Positions 1 through 7,463 of a DNA stretch of 39,613 nucleotides are shown one piece after another. Under the pieces are notes generated by a model. That model did not search any database and was not told where the DNA came from. It saw only the letters and a list, made by a program, of their open reading frames with translations. Made by a program: the position numbers and the translations under genes. Source of the stretch: an uncultured Clostridia bacterium. GTDB taxonomy: Bacteria > Bacillota > Clostridia > UMGS1883. The DNA lies in contig CANRCD010000002.1 of NCBI GenBank assembly GCA_947629005.1, positions 200,875-240,487 of the forward strand, written 5' to 3'. Positions within the stretch are counted from its first letter, which is position 1; each line of letters starts with the position of its first letter.

Positions 1-676
1 GGAACAGCGCAATGTTCGCCACGTCCTCGGGCTTGCCGGTGCGCTGCATGGGAATTTGCGCGCACATAGCCTTTTTTGCCTCCTCCGAAAGAACGGCCGT
101 CATGTCGGTCTCGATAAAGCCGGGGGCGATAGCATTGTATGTTACGCCGCGGGAGGCAAGCTCCTTCGCCGCGGACTTTGTCATGCCGATGATACCGGCC
201 TTGCTGGCGCTGTAGTTGGCCTGCCCCTTGTTGCCGCCGAGGCCCACCACGCTGCTTATGGATACCGTCCTGCCGTAGCGCTGGCGCATGAATAGGGGGT
301 AGGTGTGCTTTATCATGTTGAAGGCGCCCTTGAGGTTGACGCTTATGACCGCGTCGAACTCCGCCTCGCTCATCTTGAGGATGAGGTTGTCACGGGTAAT
401 GCCCGCGTTGTTTATCAGAATGTCCACCCTGCCGAACGCCTTGACGGTCTCGTCCACGGCGGCCTTGGACTCCTCGAAGTCGGCCACGTTGCAGTATATG
501 TCCAGCGCCTTAACGCCCAAAGCCTCAAGCTCTTTTACGGTGGCGCCGCCGCGCTCCCTGTCGCCCACGTATAGAATGGCGACGTTGGCTCCGTTTTCGG
601 CCAGCTTAAGCGCGATGGCGCGGCCTATGCCCTGCGAGCCGCCGGTGACAATGGCGTTTTTTCCTTCCAATAGCAT
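1..676 (-). CDS. fabG: 3-oxoacyl-[ACP] reductase FabG (3' end missing)
   Basis: NADPH-dependent reduction of 3-oxoacyl-ACP to 3-hydroxyacyl-ACP in cytosolic type II fatty-acid elongation. Translation from the ATG at 676 shows the short-chain dehydrogenase/reductase hallmarks: TGGSQGIGRA near the N-terminus (nucleotide-binding TGxxxGIG), NNAG mid-protein, the catalytic Ser in SISSVVG and YSASK carrying the catalytic Tyr and Lys, then NAIAPGFIETDM after it. The gene runs off the left edge after about 225 codons; the family is about 246 residues, so only the last 20 or so residues are missing. The start lies 3 bases after the fabD stop, so translation is probably coupled. It is the last gene visible of the fabH-acpP-fabK-fabD-fabG unit. 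Confidence 0.96.
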   Translation of the reverse strand, partial: MLLEGKNAIVTGGSQGIGRAIALKLAENGANVAILYVGDRERGGATVKELEALGVKALDIYCNVADFEESKAAVDETVKAFGRVDILINNAGITRDNLILKMSEAEFDAVISVNLKGAFNMIKHTYPLFMRQRYGRTVSISSVVGLGGNKGQANYSASKAGIIGMTKSAAKELASRGVTYNAIAPGFIETDMTAVLSEEAKKAMCAQIPMQRTGKPEDVANIALF

Positions 677-679
677 AGC

Positions 680-1597
680 TTACTCTCCTTTAACGGCCGC
701 AACGGCGGCCTCAAGCGTTTCCTTGTTTTCCACGTTCAGCACGCGGACGGAGGAGTCTATCTTGGCGATAAGGCCCGATAGAGTTTTCCCCGGGCCGACC
801 TCAATGAATGTATCGACGCCGGCGGCTATCATTTTTTCCACGATTTTCTGCCACTGAACGGGATTTCGTATCTGCTCGCGCAAAAGCTCCGCCGCATTGC
901 CGAAATAGACGTCCGCGGTGTAGTTGGAGTACACCGGTATTGTCGGTTCGGCAAAGCTCATGGCGGTCATATCGGCGTAAAGTCGCTCCGCAGCCCTGTT
1001 CATAAAGGGCGAGTGAAACCCTCCGCTGACGGCCAACGGTATGGCCCTGCCGCCGGCGGCTTTGACGTCCACCGAAAAGGCCGCAAGCTCGTCATTGTCT
1101 CCCGCCACCACAAGCTGCCCGGGGCAGTTGTAGTTGACGGGGTACATTTTATCGTATTTTTCGGCAATACTCTCTACGGCCTCATTAGGGAGCTTTACGC
1201 AGACAACCATGCCGCTGCCGGTCTCCTCGGCGGCGTCGTTCATGTATTCGCCGCGCAGTCTCACAAGCCGAAAACCATCCCGCACGGGGAGCATACCGGC
1301 AAAGACTATGGCCGGAATTTCACCGAGCGAGAAGCCTGCGGCGCAGTCGGCGCTGACGCCGCGCTCGCGAAGGGCCTCCGCCGCCGCCAAATCCACAAGG
1401 AACATACATGGCTGCGTGTTCACAGTGAGGGAAAGTTCTTCCTTACTGCCCTCAAAGCAGAGGGCGCTTATGCCGGGGCGCAGTTCCTCGGCCGTGTCAA
1501 ACACGGCTCTTGCCGCAGGGCTTATTTCGCACAGTTCGCGGCCCATTCCGGTATACTGCGAGCCCTGACCGGAGAACACAAAGGCTATTTTACCCAT
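680..1597 (-). CDS. fabD: Malonyl-CoA:ACP transacylase FabD
   Basis: Transfers malonyl from CoA to the acyl carrier protein, supplying the extender unit for fatty-acid synthesis. 305 residues, the usual length. GQGSQYTGMG (residues 10-19) is the family's N-terminal signature; the nucleophile is Ser90 in GFSLGE; the catalytic His195 sits in GGFHSPFM; the carboxylate-binding Arg is in the RLRGEYM region. The nucleophile elbow reads GFSLGE where the textbook enzyme has GHSLGE; other acyltransferases tolerate substitution at this place, so activity is still expected. Its start overlaps the end of fabK by 13 bases and its stop is 3 bases from fabG, which points to translational coupling along the operon. 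Confidence 0.96.
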   Translation of the reverse strand: MGKIAFVFSGQGSQYTGMGRELCEISPAARAVFDTAEELRPGISALCFEGSKEELSLTVNTQPCMFLVDLAAAEALRERGVSADCAAGFSLGEIPAIVFAGMLPVRDGFRLVRLRGEYMNDAAEETGSGMVVCVKLPNEAVESIAEKYDKMYPVNYNCPGQLVVAGDNDELAAFSVDVKAAGGRAIPLAVSGGFHSPFMNRAAERLYADMTAMSFAEPTIPVYSNYTADVYFGNAAELLREQIRNPVQWQKIVEKMIAAGVDTFIEVGPGKTLSGLIAKIDSSVRVLNVENKETLEAAVAAVKGE

Positions 1598-2532
1598 TTT
1601 CCGGCCCCCTTAAGAACCTGTTCGGCCTCGGTAAAGATTTCGGTTATGATTTCCGCCGCGGGCTGCTCTTTTTTGACCATTGCGCTTATTTGCCCTGCGA
1701 GGAAGCTGCCATCCTTTTCGTTGCCCTCAACGGCTGCCTTGTAAAGCGAGCCGACGCCGAGCTGCTCCAGCTCCTCGTCGCTTACGCTCGGGTCGTACTC
1801 GGCCTTAAAATAATTGCGGGAGAAGGGATTTTTTATGCTTCTTACTGGATGACCGAGCCTGCGGCCCGTCATGATGGTGTCCACATCGCCGGCCTTAATA
1901 ACTTTCTTTTTGTAGTTTTCATGAACGTTACACTCGTTGGCGACAAGGAAGCGCGTGCCGAGCTGTACGCCCACCGCGCCCAGCATAAAGGCCGCCGCCA
2001 CCCCGCGTCCGTCGGCAATGCCGCCCGCGGCAAGCACGGGAATGTCCACAGCGTCAACTATCTGCGGCACCAGAACCATCGTCGTCAGGTCGCCCACATG
2101 GCCGCCGCTTTCACCACCCTCGGCGATAACAGCCGTGGCTCCGCAGCGCTGGGCAAGCTTTGCCAAAGCCACCGAGGCCACTACGGGAATGACCTTTATC
2201 CCAGCGGCTATCCAGCCCTCCATAAAGCGGGAGGGGTTGCCCGCGCCGGTAGTCACCACGGCCACTCCCTCTTCGGCCACGACCTGCGCAACCTCGTCCA
2301 CATGGGGGCTCATTAGCATTATGTTCACGCCGAAGGGCTTATCCGTCAGCGTTTTTGCTTTCTTTATCTGATCGCGCAGCCAGTCGCCGCCGGCGTTCAT
2401 GGCCGAGATTATGCCCAACCCGCCTCCGTTCGACACGGCCGCCGCCAGCTCGGCGTCGGCTATCCAAGCCATTCCGCCCTGAAAAATGGGGTATTCGATA
2501 CCCAGAAGCTCACAAAGCGGGGTTTTTATCAT
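1585..2532 (-). CDS. fabK: FMN-dependent enoyl-[ACP] reductase II FabK
   Basis: Reduces trans-2-enoyl-ACP to acyl-ACP, the last step of each elongation cycle, using FMN and NAD(P)H. 315 residues. The TIM-barrel flavoprotein family (shared with 2-nitropropane dioxygenase) shows in YPIFQGGMAW (about residues 15-24), the glycine-rich SNGGGLGIISA, EGGESGGHVG mid-protein, and AAGGIADGRGVAAAF followed by LGTRFLVANE, which bind the flavin phosphate. By sequence alone nitronate monooxygenase is possible; the position inside a fab operon with no fabI makes FabK much more likely. The RBS (AAGGAGAG before the ATG at 2532) is good. FabK enzymes are insensitive to triclosan in known cases; here that is inference. 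Confidence 0.93.
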   Translation of the reverse strand: MIKTPLCELLGIEYPIFQGGMAWIADAELAAAVSNGGGLGIISAMNAGGDWLRDQIKKAKTLTDKPFGVNIMLMSPHVDEVAQVVAEEGVAVVTTGAGNPSRFMEGWIAAGIKVIPVVASVALAKLAQRCGATAVIAEGGESGGHVGDLTTMVLVPQIVDAVDIPVLAAGGIADGRGVAAAFMLGAVGVQLGTRFLVANECNVHENYKKKVIKAGDVDTIMTGRRLGHPVRSIKNPFSRNYFKAEYDPSVSDEELEQLGVGSLYKAAVEGNEKDGSFLAGQISAMVKKEQPAAEIITEIFTEAEQVLKGAGKWVK

Positions 2533-2565
2533 CGAAATCTCTCCTTATTATTAATACAACAGACA

Positions 2566-2630
2566 GGCAAAGGAGCTTTGCTCCCTTGCCTTTCCGTCGG
2601 GGCCCGCGCCGCGCGCGGCGCGGCGCGGGC
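2566..2630 (-). other. Two adjacent hairpins between acpP and fabK
   Basis: Read on the minus strand after acpP there is first a very GC-rich hairpin at 2602-2630 (11-bp arms GCCCGCGCCGC/GCGGCGCGGGC) and then a second one at 2566-2590 (11-bp arms GGCAAAGGAGC with one mismatch, loop TTT). Neither has a clear U-run on this strand. Plausible roles are partial attenuation or protection of the acpP mRNA end so that the carrier protein is made in excess over the enzymes; this is inference. Confidence 0.5.
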
Positions 2631-2638
2631 ATGGCGGT

Positions 2639-2845
2639 TTACTTGCTTTCGATGAGGTCTACAAGCGCGCCGACGGTTGTGATAGAGGGATTAAGCTCAA
2701 TTTCCACGCCGAGCTCCTCCTCAACCTTCATGACCATGTCGAGCATATCAAGAGAATCAATGCTGAGGTCGTCAAAGGCGGTTTCAAGCGTTATGTCCGC
2801 GTCGGTGTACTCCGCGAGAATTTCCTTTACCTTGTCGAATACCAT
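2639..2845 (-). CDS. acpP: Acyl carrier protein AcpP
   Basis: Carries growing acyl chains on a 4'-phosphopantetheine arm. 68 residues, strongly acidic, with the modification site Ser31 in the DSLD motif (IDSLDMLD) followed by the conserved helix MVMKVEEELGVEIE. It is a little shorter than the usual 75-80 residues: the helix I segment starts late, with Ser at 31 instead of about 36. The start ATG at 2845 is preceded by AGGAGG in the right place, and no earlier in-frame start with an RBS was seen, so the short form looks real. Second gene of the fab operon, 48 bases after fabH. Confidence 0.95.
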   Translation of the reverse strand: MVFDKVKEILAEYTDADITLETAFDDLSIDSLDMLDMVMKVEEELGVEIELNPSITTVGALVDLIESK

Positions 2846-2893
2846 GGTGTATTCCTCCTAAAATATGTATTTATAATAAGGGCCTTGCCCGTA

Positions 2894-3847
2894 TTACCAC
2901 CTGTAAATTGCGCCGCCGTCCGTCAGGCCCGCGCCGAAGGCCGTAAAGGCTACGATGTCGCCCGCCTTAAAGCGGCCGCGGCGGTTTTCGATATCGAGCA
3001 CTATGGGCTCGCTGGCGCTGCTGGTGTTTCCCATGTCCTCAATGCCCACGCAGAATTTTTCCATGGGTATTTCAAGTTTTTTCTGTGTGGCGGATATTAT
3101 TCTTAGGTTGGCCTGATGGGGAATAATGTGATCTATGCCCTCAAGCGGAATGCCCGCAAGCTCCGCCGCCTCCACAATATCGCCGCTCATCGCGCCGATA
3201 GCGTACTTATAGGTCTCCTGCCCGTTCATAAAAGCAAAGCTGTTACAAGCCTCAATGGGGTCGGCAAAGGGACAGTTTCCCCTCGCGCCGTGTATGCCCA
3301 CATACTCGGTGTTGCCGTGAGTGTGCAGCTTTATTGAGAGCAGATTGTCGCCCTCGCCCAGCACCACGGCTCCAGCCCCGTCGCCAAAAAGCACGCAGGT
3401 GCTGCGGTCTGTCCAGTCGGCATAGCGGGACATGGTTTCGCTGCTGACAATGAGCACCTTTTTCACCGCGCCGGCCCCAAAATATTTGGCCGCCACGTCC
3501 ATGGCCGCAATGAAGCCCGAGCAGGCGCTGGATATGTCGAATGACAGGCACGATGCGCCTATCGCTTCCTGAACCGAGCAAGCCACCCCGGGAGATACGT
3601 TCAGGCCAGTGCCCGTAGTGCCGAGGATAAGGTCCAACTCGTCGGGGGCAACTCCGGCCATTTCGAGCGCGTTTTTCGCGGCCTCGATACCCATGGAGGA
3701 GGTGGTCTCTACGGTGGCAATATGGCGGCGACGTATGCCGGTGCGCTTGCTTATCCACTCGTCGGAGGTGTCTACGATTTTTGAAAGGTCGTCGTTAGTG
3801 ACTATTTTTTCGGGCAGACTGTGACCCGTACCTAATATTTTGAACAT
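2894..3847 (-). CDS. fabH: 3-oxoacyl-[ACP] synthase III FabH
   Basis: Condenses an acyl-CoA primer (acetyl- or branched acyl-CoA) with malonyl-ACP to start fatty-acid synthesis. 317 residues. The thiolase-fold catalytic triad is visible: Cys109 in SSACSGF, His244 in IIPHQAN and Asn274 in MGNTSSAS, with the C-terminal GAGLTDGGAIYRW typical of FabH. First gene of the operon, behind a strong promoter at 3886-3914. The sequence does not tell whether it prefers acetyl-CoA or branched primers. SpoVAD at 29603-30610 shares the fold but not the function. Confidence 0.97.
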   Translation of the reverse strand: MFKILGTGHSLPEKIVTNDDLSKIVDTSDEWISKRTGIRRRHIATVETTSSMGIEAAKNALEMAGVAPDELDLILGTTGTGLNVSPGVACSVQEAIGASCLSFDISSACSGFIAAMDVAAKYFGAGAVKKVLIVSSETMSRYADWTDRSTCVLFGDGAGAVVLGEGDNLLSIKLHTHGNTEYVGIHGARGNCPFADPIEACNSFAFMNGQETYKYAIGAMSGDIVEAAELAGIPLEGIDHIIPHQANLRIISATQKKLEIPMEKFCVGIEDMGNTSSASEPIVLDIENRRGRFKAGDIVAFTAFGAGLTDGGAIYRW

Positions 3848-3885
3848 TTCGGGAGCCCCTCTCAGAAATATAAATACTACCTCTT

Positions 3886-3914
3886 ATTATAGAACAAAAC
3901 CGCGCGGTTGTCAA
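3886..3914 (-). promoter_or_regulatory. Promoter of the fabH operon
   Basis: On the minus strand TTGACA (3914-3909), a 17-bp spacer, then TATAAT (3891-3886): a perfect match to the housekeeping (sigma-A) consensus. Transcription would start about 30-35 bases before the fabH ATG. Confidence 0.88.
3898..3909. promoter_or_regulatory. Palindrome inside the fabH promoter spacer
   Basis: AACCGCGCGGTT is a perfect 12-bp palindrome lying between the -35 and -10 boxes, its end touching the -35. Such a position suits a repressor site. It does not resemble the FapR or FabT consensus known to me; a role as the lexA terminator stem (it lies about 45 bases after the lexA stop) is the alternative. Confidence 0.4.
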
Positions 3915-3951
3915 GGAAAAAATGGCAAAAGCCCCGTCGGGCGCGAAAGAT

Positions 3952-4551
3952 TTACAAAAGACTTCTGAACACGGCGATGACCTTGCCGAGAATGCTTACG
4001 TCGCTCACGATAATGGGTTCCATATAGTCGTTTTCGGGCTGAAGGCGGAAATGGCCGTTTTCCTTATAAAAGGTTTTTACGGTTGCGCTGTCGTCAACAA
4101 GAGCTACGACCATCTCACCGTTATGGGCCACCTGTTGTTGTGCCACAACAACATAGTCGCCGTCGAAGATGCCGGCGTTTATCATGCTGTCGCCCTGAAC
4201 GCGCAGCATAAAAATGTCCGCGTTTTTTGCAAAATCCATCGGCAGGGGAAAGGTGCGTTCAAAGTTTTCCTCAGCCAGAATAGGCGTGCCGGCGGCCACA
4301 CGGCCAATGACGGGCACCTCAAGAAAGTCCCTTTCAATGCCGCCGTTTTTCAGCCTCAGCGCGCGGGAACTGTTTTCGCCCTTTTCCAGCTTGCCGTCGC
4401 GCTCAAGCCGTTTAAGGTAGCCATGTACGGTGGAGGGCGAGTTCAGCCCCACGGCTTCGCCAATTTCTCGAACCGTTGGCGGATAGCCTTTCTCGGAGGA
4501 ATATTGTTCGATATACGAGAGAATTTTGTTCTGTTTTTCAAAATTTGGCAT
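3952..4551 (-). CDS. lexA: SOS repressor LexA
   Basis: Represses SOS genes and is inactivated by RecA-stimulated self-cleavage. 199 residues. N-terminal winged helix-turn-helix (residues 1-65) with PTVREIGEAVGLNSPSTV as the recognition region; cleavage bond Ala87-Gly88 in VAAGTP; C-terminal S24 peptidase domain with nucleophile Ser122 in GDSMINAGI and general base Lys159 in ATVKTF. Start ATG at 4551 has GGAGA upstream. The gene is divergent from a LysM membrane protein gene, the arrangement of lexA-yneA in Bacillus, and a LexA box overlaps its own promoter, so autoregulation is expected. Confidence 0.97.
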   Translation of the reverse strand: MPNFEKQNKILSYIEQYSSEKGYPPTVREIGEAVGLNSPSTVHGYLKRLERDGKLEKGENSSRALRLKNGGIERDFLEVPVIGRVAAGTPILAEENFERTFPLPMDFAKNADIFMLRVQGDSMINAGIFDGDYVVVAQQQVAHNGEMVVALVDDSATVKTFYKENGHFRLQPENDYMEPIIVSDVSILGKVIAVFRSLL

Positions 4552-4571
4552 AAAATCATCTCCTTAAAATC

Positions 4572-4600
4572 ATTATAGCACAGTTTTTTCAAAAATGCAA
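4572..4600 (-). promoter_or_regulatory. lexA promoter
   Basis: Minus-strand TATAAT (4577-4572) with a poor -35 TTGCAT (4600-4595) 17 bp upstream. The -35 overlaps LexA box 1. Confidence 0.65.
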
Positions 4601-4611
4601 ACATTTGTTCT
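4598..4611. promoter_or_regulatory. LexA (SOS) box 1
   Basis: CAAACATTTGTTCT fits the Gram-positive box CGAAC-N4-GTTCG with a deviation in the left half-site. It overlaps the lexA -35 region. Confidence 0.85.
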
Positions 4612-4630
4612 AATTTTTTCAAAAAAAGTA

Positions 4631-4659
4631 TTGACAACGAACAAATGTTCTGATATACT
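4631..4659 (+). promoter_or_regulatory. Promoter of the yneA-like SOS gene
   Basis: TTGACA (4631-4636), 17-bp spacer, TATACT (4654-4659). LexA box 2 fills the spacer and box 3 lies just after the predicted start of transcription, so the gene should be tightly repressed until DNA damage. Confidence 0.85.
4638..4651. promoter_or_regulatory. LexA (SOS) box 2
   Basis: CGAACAAATGTTCT, one base off the full symmetrical CGAAC-N4-GTTCG, placed between the -35 and -10 of the yneA-like gene. Confidence 0.92.
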
Positions 4660-4671
4660 AAAGTCAGAAAG

Positions 4672-4685
4672 CGAACAAATGTTTG
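4672..4685. promoter_or_regulatory. LexA (SOS) box 3
   Basis: CGAACAAATGTTTG, 34 bp (about three helix turns) downstream of box 2 on the same face, which would allow two LexA dimers to bind side by side. Confidence 0.88.
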
Positions 4686-4712
4686 CAATAGTACGAACGG
4701 AGGTTGTTATTT

Positions 4713-5051
4713 ATGACGATGGAATATCATTCCGCTTATATTATAAAGAAGGCAAGGAGGCAGTCCGTCCTCAACCGCCAGCGCAGAGCGGCGGTTATTG
4801 CCGTGCTTCTGGCCGCGGCCGTTATGTGGGCTGTTTTCAGCGGCGCGCTAAACGGGCTTTTTGCTCCTGCCGAAACGGTGGGAGAGTATGTCAGCGCCAA
4901 TCGGGGCGACAGCCTTTGGTCTATAGCCGAGGAGTATAAGCCCGAGGGCGAGGATACCCGCGCTTTTATGCGCTCTATTATGAAAATCAATGGTATGGAC
5001 GCCGCCATAGTGTACGAGGGGCAGATACTGTTCATCCCCGCCAAGGGGTGA
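4713..5051 (+). CDS. YneA-like SOS-induced LysM membrane protein (putative division inhibitor)
   Basis: 112 residues: a basic N-terminus (KKARR, NRQRR), one membrane helix at about residues 26-46, then a LysM peptidoglycan-binding domain (about 56-108; GDSLWSIAEEY ... INGMDAAIVYEGQILFIPA). This is the layout of Bacillus subtilis YneA, which holds back cell division during the SOS response and sits next to lexA in the same divergent arrangement. An earlier TTG at 4704 is in frame, but GGAGG at 4699-4703 is correctly spaced only for the ATG at 4713. LexA boxes 2 and 3 control it. Function is inferred from architecture, context and operator; sequence identity to YneA outside LysM cannot be judged here. 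Confidence 0.85.
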   Translation: MTMEYHSAYIIKKARRQSVLNRQRRAAVIAVLLAAAVMWAVFSGALNGLFAPAETVGEYVSANRGDSLWSIAEEYKPEGEDTRAFMRSIMKINGMDAAIVYEGQILFIPAKG

Positions 5052-5098
5052 CCGCGCGTGCGCGGCAGTATGTCGGCTGTCCGCAGGTTAATAAAAAA

Positions 5099-5133
5099 CC
5101 TCCTGCGGTAGATTTTGTATCTGCCGCAGGAGG
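5099..5133. terminator. Bidirectional rho-independent terminator
   Basis: 14-bp stem CCTCCTGCGGTAGA/TCTGCCGCAGGAGG (one G-T), 7-base loop, with T-rich tracts on the plus side and an A-run before it that gives TTTTTTATT on the minus strand. It separates the convergent yneA-like gene and the six-gene aconitase unit. Confidence 0.9.
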
Positions 5134-5161
5134 CTGTTTTGGTTTATTTTTTTGTGTTTTT

Positions 5162-6289
5162 TTATACAGCCCGCTCGCCGTTCACAAACACAGCCTTTAC
5201 GGCGGCGTCAAAGTCAAGAGGGAAGCGGTCGAATACGGCGATATCGGCGTCCTTGCCGACCTTCAGCGAGCCGACACGGCCGTCTATGCCGCAGAGCCGC
5301 GCCGGATTTATAGTTATCGCCCTAAGGGCTTCGGCGGCGTCCATGCCGCCCTTTACGGCTAACGCAGCGCACAGCGGCAGGTGCTTTTCGGGTATCTCGG
5401 GGTGGTCGGTAATGATGGCGACGTTAAGGCCGGCCCCCGCCAGCGCCGCCGCAGTTTCGTAGCTGAGCGCGCCGAGCTCGGGCTTACTGCGGTCGCCGAG
5501 GCTCGGCCCCACGCAGACGCCTACATTTTCCTCTTTGAGTATGTCGGCTATGAGGTGGCCTTCGGTACAATGCTCTATCGTCATTTTAAGGCAAAATTCC
5601 TTGGCTATGCGAAGGGCGGTGAAGATGTCGTCGGCGCGGTGAGCGTGGGCCTTCACAAGCATCCCGCCGCCGAGGCAGGGGACAAGGCTTTCGCTCTTAA
5701 AGTCAAAATCAGGCTCATCCTGTTCTGCGTATTTTTTAGCCTTAATAAGCGCCTCGCGGATAGCCGCCGCCGTTCCCATGCGGGTTGAGGGGAACTGCTT
5801 TTTTTCGCCGTATACGCCCTTGGGATTTTCGCCAAAGGCGAATTTCATGGCCGCGTCGGCCTTGATGAGCATATAGTCCACCCGCCGTCCGCGTGTTTTT
5901 ATCGCCGTAAAGGAGCCGCCGATGGGGTTTGCGCTGCCCGGTCCGGTCACGACCGAGGTCACCCCCGCGGCCAGCGCCTCGGCAAAGGCGTGATCCATCG
6001 GATTCACCGCGTCGATTGCGCGAAGCTGAGGAGTTATGGGGTCGGTATCCTCGTTGCCGTCGGCCCCTTCCATGCCGAGCGAGTCCTCCCACATACCGAT
6101 GTGGGAGTGGGCGTCGATTAGCCCGGGGACGACAAAGCAGCCCTCCGCGTCAAAGGCGGTCTCGCCTTCGGGACACTCGCTCATCGGTCCAACGGCGGTT
6201 ATTTTTCCGTTTTCAAAGGCTGCGAATCCGTTTTCGTACTCCGCGCCCTCCATCGTGAGGACGCGGCCGTTTTTGATTACAGATACCAT
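5162..6289 (-). CDS. Metal-dependent amidohydrolase (imidazolonepropionase-like)
   Basis: 375 residues from the ATG at 6289, which has GGAG 8 bases upstream; upstream in-frame TTG/ATG codons exist but have no RBS and would overlap the previous gene. Amidohydrolase superfamily: an N-terminal beta-sandwich strand set (VIKNGRVLTMEG), PGLIDAHSHIG with the metal ligands His61 and His63, further ligands in KAHAHR, TIEHCTEGH and ITDHPE, and the C-terminal NPARLCGIDGRVGSLKVGKDADIAVF that closes the sandwich domain. The substrate is unknown; the subgroup contains imidazolonepropionases, prolidases and uncharacterised deaminases. No histidine-degradation genes are nearby. It is the last gene of the aconitase/isocitrate dehydrogenase unit, followed by a strong terminator. 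Confidence 0.88.
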   Translation of the reverse strand: MVSVIKNGRVLTMEGAEYENGFAAFENGKITAVGPMSECPEGETAFDAEGCFVVPGLIDAHSHIGMWEDSLGMEGADGNEDTDPITPQLRAIDAVNPMDHAFAEALAAGVTSVVTGPGSANPIGGSFTAIKTRGRRVDYMLIKADAAMKFAFGENPKGVYGEKKQFPSTRMGTAAAIREALIKAKKYAEQDEPDFDFKSESLVPCLGGGMLVKAHAHRADDIFTALRIAKEFCLKMTIEHCTEGHLIADILKEENVGVCVGPSLGDRSKPELGALSYETAAALAGAGLNVAIITDHPEIPEKHLPLCAALAVKGGMDAAEALRAITINPARLCGIDGRVGSLKVGKDADIAVFDRFPLDFDAAVKAVFVNGERAV

Positions 6290-6303
6290 AGGCTGCACTC
6301 CAA

Positions 6304-6708
6304 TCATGTCCAAAGTGAAGTAATAAACATTGGGCTTGAATTATCAGATCTATTGAAGCCGCAACGCTTGTAAAAGTCCGCTTCTTTGTCGTATGCGACG
6401 ACAACTATGCGCAGATATTCCTTATATTTTTCCTTAACCGCTTCAACCAGTCTCCTGCCTATACCGAGTCCCTGATATTCGGGCCGCACAAGCAGATAGT
6501 GGACGTAGGCCGTCATGGAGCCGTCGTCCATGGCACAAATCATACCAACGAGCTTATCACCGTCCCATGCAGAAATCACGGTCTCAAAACCCTTCATGGC
6601 CTCGGCCAGCCTGTCGGGATAGTGTCCGGACGACCATTCAACCGACAGAAACAAGTCTTGCAGGGCGGCGGCGTGGAAATCGTGAGTATAGCTGTATGTA
6701 ACTTCCAT
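6304..6708 (-). CDS. GNAT-family N-acetyltransferase
   Basis: 134 residues. Acetyl-CoA-binding motif A is clear: VRPEYQGLGIGRRLVEAV (R/Q-x-x-G-x-G/A), preceded by the strand VHYLLV and followed by the terminal YDKEADFYKRCGF that is typical of the fold. It acetylates an unknown small molecule or protein. Starts 3 bases after the preceding GNAT gene and is followed after 14 bases by the amidohydrolase, so it is cotranscribed with both. The last strand (SSPMFITSLWT) is short but complete for the family. Confidence 0.9.
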   Translation of the reverse strand: MEVTYSYTHDFHAAALQDLFLSVEWSSGHYPDRLAEAMKGFETVISAWDGDKLVGMICAMDDGSMTAYVHYLLVRPEYQGLGIGRRLVEAVKEKYKEYLRIVVVAYDKEADFYKRCGFNRSDNSSPMFITSLWT

Positions 6709-6711
6709 AGC

Positions 6712-7455
6712 TCAATCCTCCAAAGATAAACCGATATATTCTCCATAGGTGAGGAAGCCCGCGGCAAGCGCGGTTCTGCGGGAGGCGGTGTTTTCGGCGT
6801 CGGTTGACCAAAGCGGCGTTTTGCCGTTTTTAACTATCTGCAAGGCGCAGAGCCGCGCGCTGTCCGAGGCGTACCCACGCCCGCGGTGCTCCTCCAAAGT
6901 ATTGACACCTATCTCCTGCACGGCGTCGGCCATGTAGGGCATTAGCGGCGCGTCGGTGCAGCAGGCGAGTATGCCGTTGGCAAAAACGCCGCAGCATATA
7001 CCTGCGTCTGTCATTTCGTCAAAATATTCGCGCAGCCAGCCGATGTCTCTGCAATCGGGGTTGATTTTTCTGAAAAAGTCCTCGTAGAGCGCGTAGTCCT
7101 CTCTGCGCAGGATTCGGGCAGGTCCGGGTTCGTATGGGCCGCCCGCAAAAAGATATTTTATTCCGTGGGAAACGGAACCGGAGTATACCTCGGCTAAGGC
7201 GCGCGATAGCTCCGAGGGGGCGGGCGAGGCGCCAAGCCTTTCCGTAAGCGTGCCGAGCCTCGGGGCGGCGGCGTCGCCGTAGGAAATTATCGTCTTGCCG
7301 TCGCCAAACCATGCCCAGACGTCAAATCGGTGGGAGTAGCCGGGCTGAACGCGGTTCCTTTCGTCGGAGTACACATACTCCACGCCCTTGGCCGCGCTGA
7401 TGTCCTTTCCGGCCCAGAGCGAATAATATTGCTCCGTTGTCTGCCTGTAATCCAT
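6712..7455 (-). CDS. GNAT-like acetyltransferase, two-lobed
   Basis: 247 residues. The C-terminal third carries a GNAT core: IGVNTLEEHRGRGYASDSARLCALQIV (motif A with RGRGYA), then WSTDAENTASRRTALAAGFLTYGEYIGL. The N-terminal half (residues 1-120) has no motif I recognise; WAWFGDGKTIISYGDAAAP suggests a degenerate first GNAT lobe, as in tandem-GNAT proteins. A conserved pair ICCGVFANGILACCTDAPLMPY precedes the core. Substrate unknown. Sits 8 bases after trxB. Confidence 0.82.
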   Translation of the reverse strand: MDYRQTTEQYYSLWAGKDISAAKGVEYVYSDERNRVQPGYSHRFDVWAWFGDGKTIISYGDAAAPRLGTLTERLGASPAPSELSRALAEVYSGSVSHGIKYLFAGGPYEPGPARILRREDYALYEDFFRKINPDCRDIGWLREYFDEMTDAGICCGVFANGILACCTDAPLMPYMADAVQEIGVNTLEEHRGRGYASDSARLCALQIVKNGKTPLWSTDAENTASRRTALAAGFLTYGEYIGLSLED

Positions 7456-7463
7456 AATTCCTC

